64,000 nucleotides of DNA from Fimbriimonadaceae bacterium (lineage in GTDB: Bacteria; Armatimonadota; UBA10988), in the NCBI GenBank assembly GCA_020850355.1, contig JADZEX010000020.1:1-64000 (forward strand), given 5' to 3'. Shown here one piece after another: positions 58,752 to 64,000 of the stretch. How positions within the stretch are numbered: the stretch's first letter is position 1; the number at the start of each line of letters is the position of its first letter. The translations under genes and the position numbers were made by a program. The notes below the pieces were generated by a model. That model had not been told where the DNA came from and did not search any database. It was given only the letters and a program-made list of their open reading frames with translations.

Positions 58752-59303
58752 ATGGCAGAACTGACGCGGCGAGCGGTGCTGCAGCGAGTACCCAACCTGG
58801 CGGGCCTCGATCTGAGCGGCATCGATCTCTCCGACGCCGACCTCCGGGGCTCCGACCTGCGCGGCACCAACTTGCGGATGGCCTTCCTGCAGCGCACCAA
58901 CCTGGTCGGCGCCGACCTCACCGAGGCCAACCTGCTGGGCGCCACAATGAGCCGCGCCAACGTCCGCGAGGCGCGGCTGCACGGCGCCAACCTCTACGGC
59001 GCCAACCTCCGCGAGGCCAACCTCAGCGACGCCCACCTGCACGGCGCCAACCTCGCCGGCACCAACTGCATCGGCGCCAACTTCGCCGGGGCCGACCTGA
59101 CCGCGGCCAACCTCAACCGCGCCAACCTCAACGACGCCAACCTCGGCGGCGCGGTGCTGGTCGGCGCCAACCTCCGCTCGGCCCACGGCGCAGCCAACCT
59201 GAACGGCGCCAAGTACGCCCCGGCGGGCCGCATGCCGACGCTCTTCCCGGCCGGCTTCGACCCCAGCGTCCACGGCCTGGTCCCGGTGCGCGGTTCCGAG
59301 TAG
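58752..59303 (+). CDS. Pentapeptide repeat protein
   Basis: This 183-residue protein consists of about 25 A(D/N)Lxx repeats from about residue 18 to 160: GLDLSGIDLSDADLRGSDL, then GANLYGANLREANLSDAHL and further GANL units. This would fold as a right-handed quadrilateral beta-helix. Some family members (MfpA/Qnr) mimic DNA and protect gyrase, but most have unknown roles and length alone is not diagnostic. The C-terminal tail (MPTLFPAGFDPSVHGLVPV) is a short non-repeat cap. No signal peptide or membrane helix is present, so it is cytoplasmic. ATG 58752 has a good promoter and ribosome site upstream. Confidence 0.9.
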   Translation: MAELTRRAVLQRVPNLAGLDLSGIDLSDADLRGSDLRGTNLRMAFLQRTNLVGADLTEANLLGATMSRANVREARLHGANLYGANLREANLSDAHLHGANLAGTNCIGANFAGADLTAANLNRANLNDANLGGAVLVGANLRSAHGAANLNGAKYAPAGRMPTLFPAGFDPSVHGLVPVRGSE

Positions 59304-59316
59304 GCTCGGCGCTACC

Positions 59317-62300
59317 CTACCGCGCCGTCGGGTCGAACCAGTCGGCCGCGCTCGGAGCCAGGTACGGCGGCACGCCCCGCAGACTCAGCACTGCATCCAT
59401 GCCGGCGTAAGCCACCACGCTCCAGAGTCCGGCCGGCGACCCGGCCGGCATCGCCAATCGCCGCTGGTTGACCTGGCCGCGGACCGCCGTGGCCTCCACC
59501 TCGCCGCGCGGACGGCCCGCCGGGTCCAGCAACAGGAGGCCATACAGCCCGTCGTGCAGGGCCTCGATCTGCAGCTCGAAGGCCGGCTGGCCGGCCGGCA
59601 CCTGGAAGTACCAGCGGGTCTGGCCGATCCCGCCGAACTGGACGGGAGGATCGAGTGCCACCACGCGCGGCCCGGGTGTCACCAGATCCCAGCGCGCCCG
59701 CAGGTCGTCGTGCACGACGACTCGCCAGGCCCCGGCGACGGCCGCGGCGGGCAGCGCCAGCCGGGCCGTCCACGGCAGCGTGTCGGTGCTGAACACCCCT
59801 TCGACCACCGTGCGGCCGGCGGGGTCCAGCAGGCGCACCCAGCCGGTCGGCTCCTCCTTCGGCCTGGCGCCCCAGGTCTCGCGGCTCACCTGAACCTCGG
59901 CCGGGCCGCCGCGGTGGCGGAACCAGACCGTCTTCTCGAGCGGCCCGCGCAGTCGCAGCGCCGTCGGCGGGGCGGCCTGCCGCAGGGTCTCGCGACGCAG
60001 GTCGGCCTGGGTCCAGGTCAGCCGCTCGCCGTACGGCTGCTGCGCCGCGCCGAGGCGTTGCAGGCGGGCCAGGATGGCCGGGGCGAAGTGCGCCGCCTGG
60101 GCGAAGCTCTTGCCGAACCCGTCGAGGTTCAGCAGCGCGCCCATCAATCCGCGGGCGCCGATCTCCAGCAGCGCGGCGTCGCCGGTCAGCTCGGCCGCCC
60201 GCAGCACGGGCAGCACCACCAGGTTGTTCAGCCCGCCGCTGGAGCGGGTGACCTGCGCCCGGAAGGCCGGCGAGCTGGTGTAGCTGAAGGCGTCGAACTC
60301 GGGCACCCACTGCGTCCGCAACCACCCCACCCCGGCCGGGATGCTGCGCCTGGCCCGCGGGTCGCCGGTCAGCCGCAGGTGGTCATCGATCCCGCTGAGT
60401 AAGACGCCGATCAGAAACGCGACGTTACCCCGCGCCCCAGCCACGCCACCGGCGTGATCGCCCGGCAGCAGATGCGGCCAGGCCCCACCGTCGTCGAAGC
60501 GCTGCTCGCGGTAGGCCACGTCGACGATCCGCGTCAGGGCTGCCAGGTGCTCCGGATCGGCGGTCACGCCGTAGATCGCGGCGATGGCGTGGGCCGACCA
60601 GCCGGCCGAGCGCTCGTGCGTCCCCAGCTCCTTGAACTCCCGCGACATCCGCCAGGTGATGTGCTCGCCGAGCAGCGTCGCCGCGTCCATCACCGCCGGG
60701 TCGCCGGTCAGGCACCAGGCGTCGCACAGGCCACTGGCCCAAGTGTGTCCGTTCCAGGCGGCGTGCATGGAGTTGTAGGGGAAGGACCAGCTGCGGTCGC
60801 TGATCTGCTCGGACCACTCGCCGTTGTGGAACACCGAGTGGGGGATGTTGCCGCCAACATAGAACGGGTCGGGGTAGGCGTGGATGATGTCCACATCGGC
60901 CTGGTGGCGCGCCCCGGCCAGGGCCAGCCGGAGGTACTGCGGGTCACCGGTGCGGGCGCTCTGCAGGTACAGCCCGTGCGGCAGGTCGTATTCGTTGTTG
61001 CCCCAATTGGTGGTCCGCTCGCCGTGCCAGTCGCCCCAGTTGAGGTAACCGTATTCGCGCTTTTCGGCTTTGCGGCGCAGGTGGTCGGCGAAGGTCAGCG
61101 CGAAGCGCTCGTCCCAGGCGCGGAACAGCTTGCCGTCGGCGGCGAGCAGTTCGCCGAGGGCGGCGGTCTCCTGGTACCAGGCCGGCGGGACAACCACCGC
61201 CGGCGGGGCAGCGCTCGCCACGGCCGCCTTCAGCGCCGCGGCGGGCTGCTCGCGGTAGGCCTGCAGCACCAGCCGCTCGGTCGTCGCCATGCCCCACTTG
61301 AGGCGGTACGCGCCGTCCAGGAACCCGAACCCGACGTGCGCCGGCAGGTCCGCCGGCGGCTGCGCCGGGCCGTCGAGCGGCGGCAGCAACTCGACGTCGA
61401 TGCCCTCGGGCCGTAGCCGCAGCAGCTTCGGATAGCGCTCGACGAAGTCGGTCACCGCCACCGCCAGGCCGCCCTGGGCCACGGCCCCCTGCTCGACGCT
61501 GCCGCCCGGCCCGCCGAGCAGCCGGATCCCGCTCTCGTCGCGGGCGACGACCTGCGCCGGCGCCGCGGCGGGCAGGCCACGGGGGTCGGCCGGCGTGGTC
61601 AGCCGCAGCGCCAGGCTGCCGAGGTCGCTGAACTCCCAGTCGAGCTGATCGACGACCAGCGTGTGAGCAACTTCCAGCGCGGTCGCCCCGGCCCGCGCCG
61701 TCAGGCGCACCTGGCCGCTCTGGAACTGCCGGCCGGTGGCGTCCTGGTAGGGCCCGCGCAGCTTCACGACGACCCGCTGCGGCGAGGCGTACTCGACCTC
61801 GGCGCTGGTGGCGTGCAACTCGTAGAGCCGGCCGGCGGTGTCGCGCAGCTCCCAGCGTCCGTCCGGCTGCAGCGTGGCAGGTAGACACCGCACCTGCCGC
61901 AGGCGTAGCGGGCGGAGGCTCCACTCCCACTGCGCAGCGCTGCTGTCGAGGCGCAGCGAGTCGGTCAGCGTGACGGTGACGGCGGCGGCCGGCTGCCGTT
62001 GTACCGCGCTACCGAACTCCACGGCGAGTTCCTGCGGCCGCTCGCCGACCAGCGCGGTGGCGGTGGTCAGCAGCACGAACTTCAGGCTGCCGTCGGGCCA
62101 GAAGGCCGTCGCGGCGACATCGGCGGGCAACTCGCGGCCGTCGCGCAGCAGCCGCACGTTGGCCGGGTCGAAGAGCGTGCCCAGCGGCAGCGGGAAGCCC
62201 CACCGGAGGGGCACCGCCGGCCCCGCCTGAGCGGTGGTCGGATGCACCGTGACGGCCACCCGCTGGCGCTCGACGGTGGCCGGCCGGGCGACCCGCGGAC

Positions 62301-63003
62301 GGGTCGTCCAGGGTAGCGCCGGGACCGCGCGGTCGGCCGCCGGGCGCGGCACGGCAGGTTCTGCGGTCGCTCGCGGCAGGCCCCGGAAGGCCCGCCCGCT
62401 GGGCTTCACGACCGGCGGCAACTCGCCCCCGCGGCGCGGCAGCGACACCGTGATCCAGTCGGTCGACTTGCCCTGCGGGCCGTTCCGCTGGCTCAGCAGC
62501 CGGAAGCGCACCTGCGCCGTGGTGGCGTCGCCGGCCAGGGGCAGGTCGTCGCTGAGGTACAGCACGTCGTCGTGCAGCACCCACCGCGACCGCGCCGGCC
62601 GCGACTTGGCCAGCGTCAGATTGTGGCTCGCCTCGCCGCCCGCGCCGGCCAGAAACTGGTACATCAGGTCGCAGCCGCGCACTTCGGCCTTGTCCTGCCG
62701 TCCGGTCGCCAGGTCGTTGTCGGCATCGAGGTAGACGATCAGACTGCTGCCCGGCAGCTCCACGGGCGGCTGCAACCGCAGCGCCCAGATCCAGCGCGGC
62801 CCGGCGACGTTGGCCAGGTAGACGGCGGTGAAGTCCAGCGCCGCCGCCGGATTGCTGGCCAGCGGCGCCAGCTCCTGTGCCAGCGCCAGCTCACAGCCGG
62901 CCGCCGGGGCGCCCAACGGGCCAGCCACCGCCGCTGGCACGCGCCAGGTAGCTGGCGCAGCCGTCGTGGTCAAGGCGCTGAGAACAGCCAGCAGGGGCAG
63001 CAT
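59317..63003 (-). CDS. PcRGLX-like exo-rhamnogalacturonan lyase-family protein
   Basis: This protein has 1228 residues from ATG 63003, with AGGAG seven bases upstream. The signal peptide is MLPLLAVLSALTTTAAPA. Residues about 20-200 form a beta-sandwich. A RIFT-barrel-like segment begins about 260 (VPLRWGFPLPLGTLFDPANV, then ATAFWPDGSLKFVLL). The central (alpha/alpha) toroid follows (AFDERFALTF-like, WGDWHGERTTNWGNNEYD, YNSMHAAWNGHTW). Those motifs fit the PcRGLX/YetA group that includes PL26 lyases. C-terminal Ig-like domains end the protein. It would be exported and act on rhamnogalacturonan I, consistent with GH78 elsewhere in the window. The exact catalytic residues are not assigned. Confidence 0.8.
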   Translation of the reverse strand: MLPLLAVLSALTTTAAPATWRVPAAVAGPLGAPAAGCELALAQELAPLASNPAAALDFTAVYLANVAGPRWIWALRLQPPVELPGSSLIVYLDADNDLATGRQDKAEVRGCDLMYQFLAGAGGEASHNLTLAKSRPARSRWVLHDDVLYLSDDLPLAGDATTAQVRFRLLSQRNGPQGKSTDWITVSLPRRGGELPPVVKPSGRAFRGLPRATAEPAVPRPAADRAVPALPWTTRPRVARPATVERQRVAVTVHPTTAQAGPAVPLRWGFPLPLGTLFDPANVRLLRDGRELPADVAATAFWPDGSLKFVLLTTATALVGERPQELAVEFGSAVQRQPAAAVTVTLTDSLRLDSSAAQWEWSLRPLRLRQVRCLPATLQPDGRWELRDTAGRLYELHATSAEVEYASPQRVVVKLRGPYQDATGRQFQSGQVRLTARAGATALEVAHTLVVDQLDWEFSDLGSLALRLTTPADPRGLPAAAPAQVVARDESGIRLLGGPGGSVEQGAVAQGGLAVAVTDFVERYPKLLRLRPEGIDVELLPPLDGPAQPPADLPAHVGFGFLDGAYRLKWGMATTERLVLQAYREQPAAALKAAVASAAPPAVVVPPAWYQETAALGELLAADGKLFRAWDERFALTFADHLRRKAEKREYGYLNWGDWHGERTTNWGNNEYDLPHGLYLQSARTGDPQYLRLALAGARHQADVDIIHAYPDPFYVGGNIPHSVFHNGEWSEQISDRSWSFPYNSMHAAWNGHTWASGLCDAWCLTGDPAVMDAATLLGEHITWRMSREFKELGTHERSAGWSAHAIAAIYGVTADPEHLAALTRIVDVAYREQRFDDGGAWPHLLPGDHAGGVAGARGNVAFLIGVLLSGIDDHLRLTGDPRARRSIPAGVGWLRTQWVPEFDAFSYTSSPAFRAQVTRSSGGLNNLVVLPVLRAAELTGDAALLEIGARGLMGALLNLDGFGKSFAQAAHFAPAILARLQRLGAAQQPYGERLTWTQADLRRETLRQAAPPTALRLRGPLEKTVWFRHRGGPAEVQVSRETWGARPKEEPTGWVRLLDPAGRTVVEGVFSTDTLPWTARLALPAAAVAGAWRVVVHDDLRARWDLVTPGPRVVALDPPVQFGGIGQTRWYFQVPAGQPAFELQIEALHDGLYGLLLLDPAGRPRGEVEATAVRGQVNQRRLAMPAGSPAGLWSVVAYAGMDAVLSLRGVPPYLAPSAADWFDPTAR

Positions 63004-63184
63004 CGCGGACTCCTGGGGAGGTCTACTTCGCACCCGCGGAGGGCTCCCCTCCAGGCGCCGGAGGTACCGGCTCGACCGCCAAGACCAGGGAAACCACCGA
63101 TCCTGCGCCCCAAACCGCGGCCGCGCTGGCGGCGACCAGCTCTCAGACTGACTGCGCCGGGCAGCGGTCGCGGGAGAGGTTGCG

Positions 63185-64000
63185 ATGCGTCTGGGACGGC
63201 CGGGGTGGTTGGTCCTGTGGCTTGGCGGCGGCTGGCTGGCCACTGGCTGCGGTGGCGGCGGGCCGGCCGCCACCACACTGCAGATCACGCCGGGCGATGT
63301 CCGGCTGGCCGCCGGATCGCAGCAGCAGTTCTCTTTCACGACGCGCACGAACACCACCGCCAGCCGGCAGGCGGCCACCTGGCGGTGCGATCCGCAGATC
63401 GGCACGATCTCTGCGAACGGCCTCTTGACCGCGACGACCCGCACCTCCACGGCAGCGCCGGTGAGCGGCACCGTGTCCGCGACCGCCAATGGCCTGACCG
63501 GCTCGGCGACCGTCACGGTGGTGGTCGCCGACCTGGCTCGGCTGGTGATCGAACTACCCGCCGGAGCCACGGCGACGGCCCTCGAGGTCGGCACGCCGTA
63601 CCAACTGTCGGCGGTCGGCGAAGACCGCCACGGCAACCGCGGGGCGGCCGCCGCCCGGATCGTCGTGACGCCCGAGTGGACGGTCAGCGGGCCGGCCTGG
63701 ATCGATCCGAGCGGCCGCCTGCTGGCGACCAGCGCGGCGGCGTTCGAGGTCGCGGCGACCTACCAGGGCTTCACCGCCACCCTCCCGGCCCAGGCCGCCC
63801 TGGCCAGCGACGCGAGCGCGGTTGCGGGGCAGGTCCTCGGGTCAGGTGGCAGCACGACCCTGAGCGCTGGCGGCTTTGGTCTGACGGTCAACCACTCCGG
63901 CAGTGGGTCCGCCGCCGTGGTCCTGGAAGCGGTACAGCCAGCGGTCACCACCCCGACCGAGCAACTGCCCGGTGAGCTGTCCGCGACCGCCGCCCGGGTC
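63185..64000 (+). CDS. Lipoprotein with Ig-like (Big-type) domains, truncated by right edge
   Basis: An open frame of 272 codons runs without a stop to the edge. It starts at ATG 63185 with GGGAGAGG (63172-63179) five bases upstream. The lipoprotein signal ends LATGC (about residues 18-22) and is followed by a Gly-rich linker. Residues 31-115 form a bacterial Ig-like (BIG2-type) unit: LQITPGDVRLAAGSQQQFSF, and GTISANGLLTATT through SATVTVVVAD. A second unit follows (LVIELPAGATATALEVGTPY and WIDPSGRLLATS). It is probably a cell-surface adhesin or wall-bound protein. The rest is outside the window. Confidence 0.85.
   Translation, partial: MRLGRPGWLVLWLGGGWLATGCGGGGPAATTLQITPGDVRLAAGSQQQFSFTTRTNTTASRQAATWRCDPQIGTISANGLLTATTRTSTAAPVSGTVSATANGLTGSATVTVVVADLARLVIELPAGATATALEVGTPYQLSAVGEDRHGNRGAAAARIVVTPEWTVSGPAWIDPSGRLLATSAAAFEVAATYQGFTATLPAQAALASDASAVAGQVLGSGGSTTLSAGGFGLTVNHSGSGSAAVVLEAVQPAVTTPTEQLPGELSATAARV

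Noticed and set aside
58800-59220. Apparent tandem DNA repeat with 'cgccaacctc' units
   Set aside because: The periodicity is explained by the pentapeptide repeat coding sequence, not by a DNA repeat or CRISPR array.
62572-63975. A 467-codon plus-strand frame crossing the gap before the right-edge gene
   Set aside because: It runs through the N terminus of the lyase-like gene and the intergenic gap; the frame starting at ATG 63185 with a lipoprotein signal and Ig-like domains is the real one.

Overview
This is a high-GC bacterial chromosome segment with tightly packed genes, many of which overlap by 1-14 bp. I saw no rRNA, tRNA, CRISPR array or transposase. The lineage is uncertain. Complex I genes, a kaiB-kaiC clock locus, many secreted plant-polysaccharide enzymes, FAD-dependent oxidoreductases with GGNASE-type motifs and stalk-domain (copper amine oxidase N-like) proteins together would suit Armatimonadota or a related deep-branching phylum, but this is inference only.

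Layout. 0-3.6 kb is an accessory strip. It holds a truncated caspase-like gene at the edge, a gene-poor stretch with two REP-like palindromic repeats, an ImmA/IrrE metallopeptidase overlapping a class III nucleotide cyclase, a convergent FRG-domain gene and a decayed gene remnant. 3.6-7.5 kb is a short complex I operon on the minus strand (nuoA-nuoC-nuoD-nuoE-nuoF), with no nuoB and no nuoG-N. 7.6-11.8 kb encodes a giant hybrid sensor kinase with a beta-propeller input region and no visible membrane segment. 11.9-18.5 kb on the plus strand holds a secreted beta-sandwich-like protein followed by a clock locus: a PAS-PAS protein ending in a helical domain resembling KaiA/RsbU, then KaiB, KaiC, and a pseudo-receiver-PAS-PAS-receiver protein. 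18.5-20.8 kb has a DUF4038-type glycosidase and an unknown protein. 20.8-24.8 kb is an S41 protease / LysM membrane protein / Hsp70 operon.

24.8-43 kb is mainly polysaccharide and sugar metabolism: GH78 alpha-L-rhamnosidase, beta-helix protein, FAD oxidoreductase, malectin-containing glycosidase, phosphoesterase, a PfkB (KDG-type) kinase and a second beta-helix protein. It is interrupted at 39.8-40.7 kb by a RelE-like toxin plus Shedu-like nuclease pair. 43-47.6 kb holds two tandem PPK2 polyphosphate kinases, an enolase-like protein with altered catalytic residues, an APH-type kinase and a methyltransferase. 47.5-52.8 kb has a secreted glycosidase-like protein, a small ATPase, a lipoprotein phosphoesterase and a class I aminotransferase fold lacking the PLP lysine. 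52.9-59.3 kb is regulatory and mixed: zinc-ribbon response regulator, PilJ-type chemoreceptor, 2[4Fe-4S] ferredoxin, stalk-domain protein, sulfatase, Mrr-N-like protein and a pentapeptide repeat protein. 59.3-64 kb has a PcRGLX-like rhamnogalacturonan lyase and a lipoprotein running off the right edge.

Functionally, the window mixes energy metabolism, a likely timing system of its own design, a scattered pectin / rhamnogalacturonan utilisation gene set (rhamnosidase, exo-RG-lyase-like, apiosidase-like, KDG kinase, sulfatase) and two small candidate defence modules. The clock locus is the most interesting item: a KaiA-like domain would be unexpected outside cyanobacteria.
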